A stretch of 58,292 nucleotides of DNA from Rubrobacteraceae bacterium (GTDB taxonomy: Bacteria > Actinomycetota > Rubrobacteria > Rubrobacterales > Rubrobacteraceae), in contig JAUJNO010000001.1 of NCBI GenBank assembly GCA_030448125.1, positions 521,355 to 579,646 of the forward strand, given 5' to 3'. Below, one piece after another: positions 9,013-18,042 of the stretch. Under the pieces are notes generated by a model, which saw nothing but the letters and a program-made list of their open reading frames with translations, was not told the origin of the DNA and ran no database searches. Position numbers and translations under genes: made by a program. How positions within the stretch are numbered: position 1 is the stretch's first letter; every line of letters starts with the position of its first letter.

Positions 9013-9920
9013 GCTTCCTTCCGAACCGCCAGTAGCCCGGCGGCTTCGAGTGCGGCTTCGATTGCCTCTTCAGAGTCGGGAGGGACGGGCAAGGCGGGGC
9101 CGCGCACGGTAGGGGAGATGGGGACGCCGAGCTTCTTCATGGCGAGTTTCGTGGCGCCGAGGCCCGGGTCGCTCAAGGCGTACATGGACGTGAGGTGGAG
9201 AACGCGCCGGTGCAGCTCCGCCGCTCTTGTGAGATCTCCGCCCTCGAAGGCCCTCACGAGGCCGACGAAGAGCTCCGGGGCGATATTGGAGAGGCCGCAT
9301 ATGGAGCCGTCGGCTCCGGCCATGAGGGCGGGTAGGATCTGGTCCTCGAACCCGACCAACACCACGAAGTCCGGCCGCACCTCCTTGACCTCTCTGAGCA
9401 CGTTCACCGTATGCACGTACTCCTTGACCGTGTCCTTGATACCGACGACGTTCGGACATTCCGCGGCGAGCCGTCCGACGAGCTCCGGAGAGAGATCTAT
9501 GCCGGTAAGCATCGGGAAGTTGTAGACGAGGGTCGGTATCTGGACCGACTCCGCGACGGTGACGAAGTGCCTGAACAGGGCCTCCTCTCCCACCTTCCAG
9601 TAGAAAGGCGAGACGGAGAGGATGCCGTCCGCCCCGATGCTCTCGGCGTGGCGCGCCAGGTCCATAGCCTCGCGGGTGCCGGTCGTGCCTACTCCCACGA
9701 GGAGCGGCACCCTTCCGCCGATTATCTCTACGACAGCCTCGGCGAAGCGCCGGCGCTCGTTCCCGTCGAGGTGGGAGAACTCGCCGGTGCTCCCCAGCGC
9801 CGAGATGCCGTCTACGCCAGCCTCTATGTGGCGCTCGATAACCGCCTCGGTGGCCCGGAGATCCGGCTCTCCCTCCTCGTCGAAGGGTGTGATCAATGCC
9901 GGCATCAGTCCTTCGAACAT
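9009..9920 (-). CDS. DapA-family lyase/synthase (dihydrodipicolinate synthase-like)
   Basis: This is a TIM-barrel class I aldolase of the DapA/NanA superfamily, 304 residues. It has GSTGEF near residue 43, the catalytic tyrosine in YNFP near residue 133 and the Schiff-base lysine in GIKDT near residue 162. ATG at 9920 is preferred over GTG at 9932 because GGAGG lies six bases upstream of it. The superfamily includes lysine biosynthesis DapA, N-acetylneuraminate lyase and sugar-acid aldolases. The pairing with a HAD hydrolase rather than other lysine genes leaves the true substrate uncertain. Confidence 0.82.
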   Translation of the reverse strand: MFEGLMPALITPFDEEGEPDLRATEAVIERHIEAGVDGISALGSTGEFSHLDGNERRRFAEAVVEIIGGRVPLLVGVGTTGTREAMDLARHAESIGADGILSVSPFYWKVGEEALFRHFVTVAESVQIPTLVYNFPMLTGIDLSPELVGRLAAECPNVVGIKDTVKEYVHTVNVLREVKEVRPDFVVLVGFEDQILPALMAGADGSICGLSNIAPELFVGLVRAFEGGDLTRAAELHRRVLHLTSMYALSDPGLGATKLAMKKLGVPISPTVRGPALPVPPDSEEAIEAALEAAGLLAVRKEA

Positions 9921-10047
9921 ACGGTCCTCCACCTTTGTCTGCTTCGATGATCGCGTAGAACTATAACCGATGCCGTCTCCAGCTGGCCCAGCGTCTTCTA
10001 AGACCGCATAATTGAGGGAATACCGGAATTTTTAGGAGGAGGCGAGG

Positions 10048-10824
10048 GTGACGATACGGGTGGGGGCGCAGATACAACCGCAACATGCGAGCTACGGGCA
10101 GATGCGCGACGCGTGGTTGCGGGTGGAGGAGATGGGGGCGGATACGCTCTTTAACTGGGACCATTTCTTCCCGCTCTACGGGGAGCCGGAGGGCAGACAC
10201 TTCGAGTGCTGGACGATGCTGGCAGCGATGGCGGAGGTTACCGAGAGGGTAGAGTTCGGGGCGCTCGTCACGTGCAACTCGTACCGCAACCCGAACCTTC
10301 TGGCGGATATGGCGAGGAGCGTGGATCATATCTCGAATGGCAGGCTCATCCTGGGACTCGGGAGCGGTTGGTTCCGAAAGGACTACGACGAGTACGGCTA
10401 CGTGTTCGGGACGGCGGGGGAGAGGCTCCGAGCCCTCGACCGGGCGATGCCGGTCGTCGAGGAGCGCCTCTCCAGGTTAAACCCGGCTCCGGTGCGGGAG
10501 CGGGTGCCGGTCTTGATCGGGGGCGGCGGTGAGAAGGTAACCTTGAGGATCGTAGCTGAGCACGCCCACATCTGGAACGGGTTCGGCGACCCGCGGGAGG
10601 CGGGCCGGAAGAGCGGAATCCTGGACGGCTGGTGCGAGAGGGTCGGACGCGACCCGAAAGAGATCGAACGCTCTATTCTCATCCGGCCGAACCAGATAAA
10701 GAACGCCGACGCCTACGTCGAGAACGGCATCACCCACCTCATGCTCGGCTTCGGCGGTCCCGACTACGACCTTTCGCCCCTCGAAGAGCTTATAGTCTGG
10801 CGTGACTCACGCAACGGCGGCTAG
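10048..10824 (+). CDS. LLM-class (luciferase-like) F420/flavin-dependent oxidoreductase
   Basis: This is a 258-residue TIM-barrel oxidoreductase. It has [13 protein letters not shown] near the N-terminus, then [23 protein letters not shown] and [16 protein letters not shown], the usual LLM-class core. [20 protein letters not shown] forms the cofactor region. In actinobacteria most of these use coenzyme F420 rather than FMN, but the cofactor cannot be decided here. GTG at 10048 follows AGGAGGAGG. It is divergent from the DapA-family gene and convergent with the methyltransferase. Confidence 0.85.
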   Translation: MTIRVGAQIQPQHASYGQMRDAWLRVEEMGADTLFNWDHFFPLYGEPEGRHFECWTMLAAMAEVTERVEFGALVTCNSYRNPNLLADMARSVDHISNGRLILGLGSGWFRKDYDEYGYVFGTAGERLRALDRAMPVVEERLSRLNPAPVRERVPVLIGGGGEKVTLRIVAEHAHIWNGFGDPREAGRKSGILDGWCERVGRDPKEIERSILIRPNQIKNADAYVENGITHLMLGFGGPDYDLSPLEELIVWRDSRNGG

Positions 10825-10830
10825 CGACGG

Positions 10831-11490
10831 CTAGCGACGGCGGCCGAGCTTCCTGCCGAGCAGGAGGAGTAGCGCCCCGAGGGCGAGCGACCCGAGGACG
10901 TAGGGTGTTCTTCCGGCGCCGCCGGGTTGTGAGGTCTCCTCGATACTTTCGGTGGATGTTTCGGAGGTCGAGCAGGCGAAGAGGAAGGCGGGCGGGATGT
11001 TGAGCGGCGAGAAGCGTCGTCTGATCTGGGCGAAAGTGCGCTCCAGGTCCGGCAGGACGGCGGTCGAGTACTGGAGCACGAGCATCTGTCCATCCGGTGC
11101 CAGCGCCCCTCGCGCCGCCTCCAGGAGGCTCTGGCGCACGTCCGCCGGGAGCGAGGTGAAGGGCACGCTGGAGATTATGTAGTCAGCCTTCGTGCCTTCG
11201 AGGTAGGCGTCGACGTGCTCGGCGGAGTCGTTGATCACGCGCAGCCTCGGGTCCTTCAATCGGGCAGCGGCGGCGGAGGCGAGATCCGGCTCGATCTCGA
11301 AGGCGAGAAAGGCCCCTTCCGGGTGGAGGCGTTTCAGGATCTCCTCCGTATAAACGCCAGTTCCGACCCCGAATTCGACGACCGTACGCGCCCGGGGCAG
11401 GTCCCCCATGTCCAAAAGATCCCGGACCGCCCAGCGGGAGGTCGGCCAGACCGCCCCGACCCTGCGGGGGTGCGAAATCATGGACCGCAA
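10831..11490 (-). CDS. SAM-dependent methyltransferase with a C-terminal membrane tail
   Basis: This is a class I methyltransferase with motif I VVEFGVGTGVYTEEIL, an acidic motif II FEIEPDL and SSVPFTSLP. The N-terminal MISHPRRVGAVWPTSR pattern is shared with the phospholipid N-methyltransferase/RsmA-like group. Unusually, the last 25 residues form a hydrophobic helix followed by GRKLGRRR, suggesting a tail anchor. The frame is open and looks coding upstream of 11490 (VDLGALRRRALFL), so the real start may be further up, but no standard start codon is there. The substrate is unknown; membrane anchoring favours a lipid. Confidence 0.7.
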   Translation of the reverse strand: MRSMISHPRRVGAVWPTSRWAVRDLLDMGDLPRARTVVEFGVGTGVYTEEILKRLHPEGAFLAFEIEPDLASAAAARLKDPRLRVINDSAEHVDAYLEGTKADYIISSVPFTSLPADVRQSLLEAARGALAPDGQMLVLQYSTAVLPDLERTFAQIRRRFSPLNIPPAFLFACSTSETSTESIEETSQPGGAGRTPYVLGSLALGALLLLLGRKLGRRR

Positions 11491-11736
11491 GAACAGCGCC
11501 CGCCGGCGTAGGGCCCCAAGATCTACTCTTCCTGTACTCGCCAGAGCAACCCCCTCCTATCTTTCTCTAAATACCCACGAACGCGCCTTCCGCGCGACCG
11601 GTCCCGCACAAGTGCCGAACTCTACCCCGAGCGCCCCACCGGTTCAAGCCGCGGCACGGTCCTCGCCGCCGGTACGCACCGTCGTGTGTGCTGCTTCGCT
11701 ACTCACCGTCGTCCCGGCGGATTGGATATATCCGGT

Positions 11737-13373
11737 ATGCGAGACGAGTCGACGCCAAAGCACACCAGCAATCTCAATCGACGGCACGCCGTCGTCGTCG
11801 GCGCGGGCATCGGCGGCCTGCTCGCCGGACGCGTGCTCGCCGGGCATTTTGGCCGGGTAACGATCCTCGAGCGTGACGCCTTTCCTCACGACGCCGCCGG
11901 CAGGAAGGGCGTCCCCCAGGGCCGGCACCTGCACAGTTTGGTGACCAGGGGAGGGGAGATCCTCGAACGTTACTTCCCCGGCCTCGACGCGGAGCTCGCC
12001 GCCGCCGGGTGCCCCGCCCTTGACCAGGCGTGGGACGCCCGCACGGATACGCCAGCCGGGCGCCTGCCCCGGTTCCGCTCCGGCATCGCGATGCGCGCCG
12101 TGAGCCGGTCCCTCCTGGAGGAGCGCCTCCGGGACCGGTTGGAAGAAGAGCCGAATATTCGCTTCCGCGAGGGCCACGAAGTCGTGGGCCTCGTCACCGG
12201 TACCGGCGGGAGCGCCGTCGTAGGAGTGCGGAGGCGGAGGCGCGGCCCTACGGAGGCGGAGAGACTCTCTTTGCCGACCTCGTGGTGGATGCGAGTGGGC
12301 AGGGTTCGCGCGCCGCGCTGGCTCGGGGAGCTTGGCTACGACGCCCCCGAAGAAGAGGTCGTGGATGCCAGGCTCGGCTACGCGACCCGCTGGTTCAAGG
12401 TGCCGGAGGATTTCTCCGGGGAATGGAAGGGCTGGCCGTACTGCCGGGCTGGCTGGAAGACACCAGGGGCGGCACGCTCCGCCGGGTCGAGGGCGACGTG
12501 TGGACGGCCAGCCTGATCGGGCTGGACGGCGACTACCCGCCCACGCGTGGAGACGCGTTCCTCGAGTTCGCCCGCACCCTCCCGAGCCCCACCATCTACG
12601 ACGCGATAAAGGACGCCGAGCCCGTCTCGCCCGTCTACGGCTACCGCCGCACGGCCAACCGTCGCCGTCGCTACGAGCGGTCACGTCTCCCCGAGAACTT
12701 CCTGGTCACCGGCGACGCCGCCTGCTCTCTCAACCCCTCCTACGGGAGCGGCATGACCGCCGCCGCCCTCTCCGTCGAGGCCCTCGATTGGTGCCTGCAC
12801 GAGCAACGCCGTAAAGGAACCAGAGGTGATCTCGCCGGCCTCGGTCGCCGGTTCCACGAGCGGCAGGCCGCGGCGGTCGAGCCGTGCTGGAAGATGACGA
12901 CGAGCACCGACCGGCAGTGGTCGGCGACGAACGTCGAGGATCTCGGTCTCACCGGCCGCCTCTTCCACCGCGTCTCCGGAGAGGTACTGGCCCTCGCCGT
13001 CGAGCGGGAGGACGTCGCCCGGACACTGCTCGAGGTCAAGAACCTCCTCGTATCTCCGTCTACCCTCCTGCGCCCGGGTATCCTCCTCCCGGCCCTCCGG
13101 CGGACGGCACTCTCCCCTTCGCGACGCGCAAACAGCCCCGCTCCCGCAAATCGAAAGTCGCGCAACCAACATCCTGGTAACTCGAGAATTCGAGGAAACA
13201 AGCCTCGAACACCACGGCCCGTGCTCCGATACCGAACGGAGGAGCCCCGGATACTGATACTCACGGGGGCAGCTGCCGCTTGTTCCTGCTGTTCGTTACG
13301 TCCCCAGCCTACCATCCTACTCAAGGGAGGCTTGCGGAGCCGGTGGAACCCGAAGAGCTCTACGCCCTCATGA
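11737..13373 (+). pseudogene. FAD-dependent oxidoreductase broken by three frameshifts
   Basis: The coding pattern starts with a Rossmann motif, HAVVVGAGIGGLLAGRVLAG, then moves from the first frame to another around 12230-12260 (ETLFADLVVDASGQGSR). It returns to the first near 12310 (WLGELGYDAPEEEVVDARLGY) and switches again near 12435 (GTLRRVEGDVWTASLIGL). The last segment contains the second FAD motif, LVTGDAACSLNPSYGSGMT. Together these form a 2-polyprenyl-6-methoxyphenol hydroxylase/geranylgeranyl reductase-like protein of about 450 residues. The natural C-terminus is probably near 13110, and the frame is simply open to 13373. The cause may be real decay or several sequence errors. Confidence 0.7.
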
Positions 13374-13633
13374 ATGCCGCGCCCGTGCGCCGGAGAGAGG
13401 TACGGGAGTAAGCGCGAAAACGGGTCCGAAACCGGCGAGGGTAAGTAGGCTATGCGATGAACGGCCGGCGCCGTCTTCGTGGTCGAGAACTTCGTCTCCA
13501 CCTCGGGTGCGAAGAGCACCAGGAGAGGGTGAGAACGAACACGAAGGACGACATCGGCAGTGTGGAGAGCGGGTACAATTACTAGCAGTAGCAAGGAGTG
13601 ACTTTTACGAGCTTTACGAGCAGAGGAGCCTTA

Positions 13634-13816
13634 TTGTCTTCGGAAGTATGGCAGTTCGCGGGGATGCTGGTCTTCTTCGTGATCGCGCTGGTTCTGTGGC
13701 TCCGGATCGTCTATCTGCCGGGGCGCACGCTGGAACGCTGGCAGGATCAGCGGGGCAGAGTGAGAAAGGAACCTCATCGGCCGGGGGATTCTCCGTCTTG
13801 GGGACGTAATTTCTAG
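13634..13816 (+). CDS. Small single-helix membrane protein, unknown function
   Basis: TTG at 13634 is preferred because GAGGAG lies five bases upstream; GTG at 13598 in the same frame lacks this. The 60-residue product is SSEVWQFAGM, a hydrophobic helix (LVFFVIALVLWLRIVYL), then a basic tail with RTLERWQDQRGRVRKE. This is the form of a small bitopic inner-membrane protein. A TACAAT element at 13574-13579 could be its -10. No family is recognised. Confidence 0.5.
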   Translation: MSSEVWQFAGMLVFFVIALVLWLRIVYLPGRTLERWQDQRGRVRKEPHRPGDSPSWGRNF

Positions 13817-13851
13817 GTTTCTCTAAAGCTACTATGGCGCACACGGGTTTT

Positions 13852-14361
13852 CTAGCCGCTGCTCCAGTGGTCGGCCCACCTGGCACGTTCCTCGCGGTTC
13901 TCGACGGCGGTCCTGAAGTATTCGTTTAGGGGTCTTTCGGGCTCGCCGGCGAACTCTTCGAGGACCTCGTTGAACTCCAGCACGAAGTCTCTGATGCCGA
14001 TGTCGCCCAGGAAGGCCGCTGCTGATGCATGGTCTATACCTTCGTGTTCGGCGAACTCCGAGATTACGGCGTTCATCAGGGCCATGAGGAAACGCTGGAA
14101 CGCCTTCTCTTCGAGGTTTTCGGGGGGACGCTCGCGCATCCGCTCCTCGAACTGTTGGTTGAAGATAATGGCCGCCAGGACGATTCGGCGCCGGTCCTCG
14201 GGCGTCTTGTCCGGCCCCCAGGCGAGGCTCATGGTCTCTTCGTCCAGCTCTTGAAGGTAGGCGAGGGCCGGGTACGTTTCTCGCTGCCCGCCTGGATCTT
14301 CCGCGCCCACGGTGAGATGGTACCACCAGTACCATCCGGCGCTTTCGGGGAAGCGCGGCAT
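13852..14361 (-). CDS. Hypothetical protein of unknown family
   Basis: This is a soluble, acidic, mostly helical protein of about 169 residues, rich in Trp and Glu, with WYWWYHLT near the N-terminus and a central AAIIFNQQFEERMRERP. It has no signal peptide, membrane segment or known motif. ATG at 14361 is chosen over 14409, because the latter would overlap the divergent VOC gene. No ribosome site is visible, so it may be translated from a leaderless message. Coding is supported by codon bias and an intact frame. No family was recognised. Confidence 0.55.
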   Translation of the reverse strand: MPRFPESAGWYWWYHLTVGAEDPGGQRETYPALAYLQELDEETMSLAWGPDKTPEDRRRIVLAAIIFNQQFEERMRERPPENLEEKAFQRFLMALMNAVISEFAEHEGIDHASAAAFLGDIGIRDFVLEFNEVLEEFAGEPERPLNEYFRTAVENREERARWADHWSSG

Positions 14362-14379
14362 GGGCGTATGCCGTAGGCT

Positions 14380-15150
14380 GTGGGGGAGATGCTGACGGGG
14401 CTTGACCATCTGGTGATCCTAGTCGAGGAGCTGGAGGAGGCCGTCGCCGGCTACGAGGAGCTAGGTTTTCGGGTTACGCCCGGTGGCGAGCACGCCGACG
14501 GTCTGACCCGTAACGCCCTCGTGCCGTTCGCCGACGGCGCCTACCTGGAGCTCGTCGCCTTCATCGACCCCGCCGGCGAGCGGGACAACGTGTGGGGCTG
14601 GAGACCGTTCCGCGAGGCCGGCGGCGGGCTCGTAGATTACTGCGCGACCTCAGATGACCTTGCGGCAGATGCGCGGCGTCTCGAGGAGGCCGGCTTGGGC
14701 GTGGACGGCCCGGACGGGGGCGGGCGGCGGCTCCCGGACGGGACGGAGATCCGGTGGAAGAGCGCCCGCGTCCGGCAGGAGGGTAGGGTGCTGCCGTTCC
14801 TGATCGAGGACGAAACCCCCCGGCGCTTACGCGTCCCCGGCGGTCCATCCGCGGAGCACCCCAACGGCGCGACCGGCATCTCCCGGCTCCTCATCGCCAC
14901 CCGCGACGTGGCGGAGGCCCGACAAGCCCTCGCCGCGCTCGTGGGTGGCCGGAAGACGTCCGGGTACACGTTCCGCATCGGACGCCACGAGCTCGCGATC
15001 GTGGCGCCGAACGGCACGGAAGACCCCGTGAAGCGGCGCCTCGAAACCCTCGGTCCCGGACCGTTCGCCGTCGAGCTCGCGACCGGCGCCGGTGGGAGAG
15101 GGGCGCTGGATCCGGAACTCGCTCGCGGAGCGAGGATTCGCCTCGGATAG
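14380..15150 (+). CDS. VOC-superfamily (glyoxalase-like domain) protein
   Basis: The N-terminal half begins LTGLDHLVILVEELEEAVAGYEELGF and includes NALVPFADGAYLELVAFI, matching the Glyoxalase_3 type of the vicinal oxygen chelate fold. The second half (TGISRLLIATRDVAEARQAL and YTFRIGRHELAIVAPNG) looks like a second beta-alpha-beta module. The family includes metal-dependent dioxygenases, isomerases and resistance proteins; the substrate is not predictable. GTG at 14380 or ATG at 14389 are both possible starts, the latter directly behind GGGGGAG. Confidence 0.75.
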   Translation: MGEMLTGLDHLVILVEELEEAVAGYEELGFRVTPGGEHADGLTRNALVPFADGAYLELVAFIDPAGERDNVWGWRPFREAGGGLVDYCATSDDLAADARRLEEAGLGVDGPDGGGRRLPDGTEIRWKSARVRQEGRVLPFLIEDETPRRLRVPGGPSAEHPNGATGISRLLIATRDVAEARQALAALVGGRKTSGYTFRIGRHELAIVAPNGTEDPVKRRLETLGPGPFAVELATGAGGRGALDPELARGARIRLG

Positions 15151-15415
15151 AGAGAGCCTTCCACCGCCGTTGAACGTGAGCATAGTCCGCTCCTACGTCG
15201 AGAAGCTTGGGGTGGACGCCGGTATCCAAATGGTCTACACCATGATCGAGCTCGCCCGTTCCCCGGACAGGAGGGTCGTCGCCGAGGGCGTCGAAACCGC
15301 CGGCCAGCTCGCCTGGCTGAGGGAGCTCGGCCGTGACCTCGCGCGGTGCTACCACTTCTCGAAGCCCTTACTCGCCGGCGAGGTCGAACCTTTCCTCGCC
15401 GGACCGGCGGCGTAG
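15151..15415 (+). pseudogene. Remnant of an EAL-domain c-di-GMP phosphodiesterase
   Basis: An open frame directly after the VOC gene encodes IVRSYVEKLGVDAGIQMVYT, then RRVVAEGVETAGQLAWLRELG and CYHFSKPLLAGEVEPFLAG. These match the last third of an EAL domain (the typical ending is AEGVET, LRELG.D, Q.Y.FS.PL). The first two thirds, including the EAL motif and most metal ligands, are absent. No start codon with a ribosome site is present. It is read as a truncated fossil gene. Confidence 0.65.
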
Positions 15416-15490
15416 TCTCCTTCACCCCGCCCCGCCGGGGCACGGTGTATAACCGATCCGGGCGACCGTACGAGGCGAAGGAGCCAGGGA

Positions 15491-16498
15491 GTGAACGTGG
15501 CGATGTGGGGCAAAGCACTCAGGCTAACCCCGCGCCCGTCCAAAGAGGAGTGGCGTGCCCTCGACCTCGTCTCGCGCTGGCTCATCGCCTCCCGGGCCGC
15601 GGTCCTGATCATCACCCTCATCTCCTCGGGCGTAGCGGGCCTGCTCGCCTTGAAGGAGGGTGAGTTCGACCCTCTCCTCTGGTCCCTCGTGACGCTGGGC
15701 CTACTCATGGCTCACGCGACGAACAACCTGCTCAACGACCTCACCGATCACCTCAAGGGCGCGGATACGGGCGACTCGTTCCGCACTCAATACGGCGTCC
15801 AGCCCGTCGAGGCGGGCCTGATGAGCGCGAAAGAAGTCCTCCTCTACGCCGCGGGCACGGGCCTCGTCGCGCTCGCGGCTGGAGCATATCTCGTATACCT
15901 GCGCGGGTTTCCGGTCCTCGTCCTGCTCGCGCTCGGGGCATTCTTCGTGCTGTTCTACACGTGGCCCTTGAAGTACGTGGGGCTCGGGGAGATCGCGGTC
16001 CTCGTGGTGTGGGGGCCCTTGATGATCGGGGGCGGCTACTACACGATCACCGGCGAGTGGAACGCGGACGTCGTGCTCGCGGGGCTGCCCTACGCGTTGG
16101 GGACCACCGCGATCATCTTCGGCAAGCACATAGATAAGCTCGAAGCCGACAGGCAAAAAGGCATCCGCACCCTTCCAGTCCTCCTGGGCGAGAGGACCGC
16201 TCGCCATACCGTCCTCGGCATGATGGTCCTCCAGTACCTCCTCGTCGCCTATCTCGTCCTCACCGGCTTCTTCACCCCGGTCATGCTGGTCGTGCTCCTC
16301 TCGCTCTACGGCTTCTTCAAGCTCATAGTCCCGGTCTACCGCGCCCCCAGGCCCGCTACCATGCCAAAGGAGTACCGTGCCGACGTCTGGCCGTTGTGGT
16401 ACGTCGCCTTCGCCTTCTTGCACAACCGCCGCTTCGGCGTCCTGTTCGCGCTCGGTCTCGCCGTGGAGGTCGTGCTTAGCGCCTCCGGCTTGGTCTAG
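15491..16498 (+). CDS. UbiA-family prenyltransferase
   Basis: This 335-residue protein has eight to nine hydrophobic helices. The first aspartate-rich motif is NNLLNDLTDHLKGAD near residues 78-92, and the second is DKLEADRQKGIRTLPVLLG near residue 220. These coordinate Mg-diphosphate in enzymes that transfer a polyprenyl chain to an aromatic or other acceptor. MenA, UbiA-type and carotenoid-elongating enzymes all share the fold. The tail-to-tail position next to a carotenoid oxygenase is suggestive of isoprenoid metabolism but not decisive. GTG at 15491 follows a weak AGGGA. Confidence 0.8.
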   Translation: MNVAMWGKALRLTPRPSKEEWRALDLVSRWLIASRAAVLIITLISSGVAGLLALKEGEFDPLLWSLVTLGLLMAHATNNLLNDLTDHLKGADTGDSFRTQYGVQPVEAGLMSAKEVLLYAAGTGLVALAAGAYLVYLRGFPVLVLLALGAFFVLFYTWPLKYVGLGEIAVLVVWGPLMIGGGYYTITGEWNADVVLAGLPYALGTTAIIFGKHIDKLEADRQKGIRTLPVLLGERTARHTVLGMMVLQYLLVAYLVLTGFFTPVMLVVLLSLYGFFKLIVPVYRAPRPATMPKEYRADVWPLWYVAFAFLHNRRFGVLFALGLAVEVVLSASGLV

Positions 16499-17919
16499 TC
16501 TCCGACCTCGCCGAAGTACTGGCCGTGGAAGCCGAACGGGATGTGGTGCGGCACCTGTGCCCGCGCTACCTCGGCGAACGAGCCCGCGTCCAAAATCAGC
16601 AAGAGAGAGGTCCCCGCCGCCGCGTCGAGGACGACGGAGAGGACCACGCCGGAGTCTTCGCTTCGCCCGTCCGGCGCCGGTACGAAGACGGGCTCGCCAG
16701 GGTAGCAGCCCTCCTCTCGCCAGACCCACGTGGAGCCGTCGCGGACATTCACCTTTACGAGCCTGTCCGGCCAGCGTTCCGGATTCTCTCTGTCCTGGCC
16801 GATGCCGTAGACGTAGGAGTAGTCGTGTCCGTTGCGGGCTTCGTAGTTTATGCGTGGCAGCTCGAAGGGCTCGCCCGTCAAAGTTTCGTAACTCGTGGAG
16901 CCGTTGGGCTGGAGGCGGTAGCGCCTGAGTTCCGCGGCGGCGGTGGGGCCTTTTCCCGAGCGTAGCGCGTCCATGTAATGGTCCCGGATCGCGGCGTCAT
17001 CAGGGTAGGTGAGGAGGTCCACGAAGATCTCGCCATCGCGCTCGAAGGCGTTGACGTGATGGAAGGCGAAGAAGGCTTCCGCCTCGTGGCTCCCGATCAG
17101 CTTCCCGCTCTCCTTGTCCACGACGTGAAAGCGCGTGGGCCGCTCGGGCTTCCACTCCAGGTTCTCGGCGTAGGGTCTGCCGGTTAAGAGCATCTTCAGG
17201 GGGTTCACGACCAGCGGGTACTCCGCGAGCACGACGTGGCGCTCCGTCTGCCCGAAGCTGTGCATGTAAGCGGGCTCTCTCGCGAGTATCCGGGCGACGA
17301 CTTCTCTGCGGGCCGTCCCGGCTCCGGCGGGCAACCGGAAGACTTTGTACTCGCTCGTTCGGGAGAAGTGAGTGATGGTGTTCAGGGCGTCGCCGCTTTC
17401 GGGGTCGGTGTGGGGGTGAGGCGAGGTGCCGATGCCTTCTACGTCGTCCTCGTACTCGACGACGCCGACGGTCTCCAGCGTCTCGGGGTCGAACTCGACC
17501 GGCAGAGGCGTCTCGGTGAGGGCCACGAAACGGCCCGCGAGCTTGTGGACGGTGACGCTCGCGTTGCTACCGAAGCTTTGCTCCGGGGAGAAGGCGCTGG
17601 CCAGGCGTTTAAAGATTGAACGGCACGGATCGGTCGCGAACTCGGAGTAGCCGATGGCGCCTTCTCTTTGAACGTGCCGGTACTGGGGGCTATGGAGGTA
17701 CCTGTTGGCGTAGGAGACCCCGTCCCCGTGAAAGCCGAAACGGTGGAGCATCGCGAGGCCGTCGAACCAGTGACGCATCCTGTCCTTGCCCGCCTCCCAG
17801 GTACCAGGACCGTTGCGAAAGAGCGTCCCACGCAGCCACGGGGGCACCTCACCCTCGATGGGCAGCGCGTCGAACTCGAACTCACCTTCGAGCGGCGAGA
17901 ATCCCATGCGATGGTCCAC
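16495..17919 (-). CDS. Carotenoid cleavage oxygenase (RPE65/CCD family)
   Basis: This non-heme iron enzyme of 474 residues is predicted to cleave carotenoid or apocarotenoid double bonds with O2. The four iron-binding histidines appear in SPHPHTDP, AYMHSFGQTERH, FAFHHVNAFE and the C-terminal IPFGFHGQYF. The N-terminal GTLFRNGPGTWE and WFDGLAMLHRFGF are family hallmarks. A possible product is retinal, which would be relevant to the decayed rhodopsin at 53.9-54.4 kb. The last four bases overlap the prenyltransferase stop on the other strand. Confidence 0.9.
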   Translation of the reverse strand: MDHRMGFSPLEGEFEFDALPIEGEVPPWLRGTLFRNGPGTWEAGKDRMRHWFDGLAMLHRFGFHGDGVSYANRYLHSPQYRHVQREGAIGYSEFATDPCRSIFKRLASAFSPEQSFGSNASVTVHKLAGRFVALTETPLPVEFDPETLETVGVVEYEDDVEGIGTSPHPHTDPESGDALNTITHFSRTSEYKVFRLPAGAGTARREVVARILAREPAYMHSFGQTERHVVLAEYPLVVNPLKMLLTGRPYAENLEWKPERPTRFHVVDKESGKLIGSHEAEAFFAFHHVNAFERDGEIFVDLLTYPDDAAIRDHYMDALRSGKGPTAAAELRRYRLQPNGSTSYETLTGEPFELPRINYEARNGHDYSYVYGIGQDRENPERWPDRLVKVNVRDGSTWVWREEGCYPGEPVFVPAPDGRSEDSGVVLSVVLDAAAGTSLLLILDAGSFAEVARAQVPHHIPFGFHGQYFGEVGD

Positions 17920-18042
17920 AGTACCGTTACCTCCCGAACGCCGACCAAATCTCCCGCAACCTTACCATCCCCCTCGGACGGCGCGAACTGTAGCAGGATA
18001 CTGACCTCCACCAAGCCGGAGCCGGGAGCTGATGGTTGGCGT

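Noticed and set aside
13374..13633. Possible small gene in the gap after the FAD oxidoreductase
   Set aside because: Short coding-like stretch (EPVEPEELYALMNAAPVRRR) near 13340-13410 lacks a start with ribosome site and any family match.
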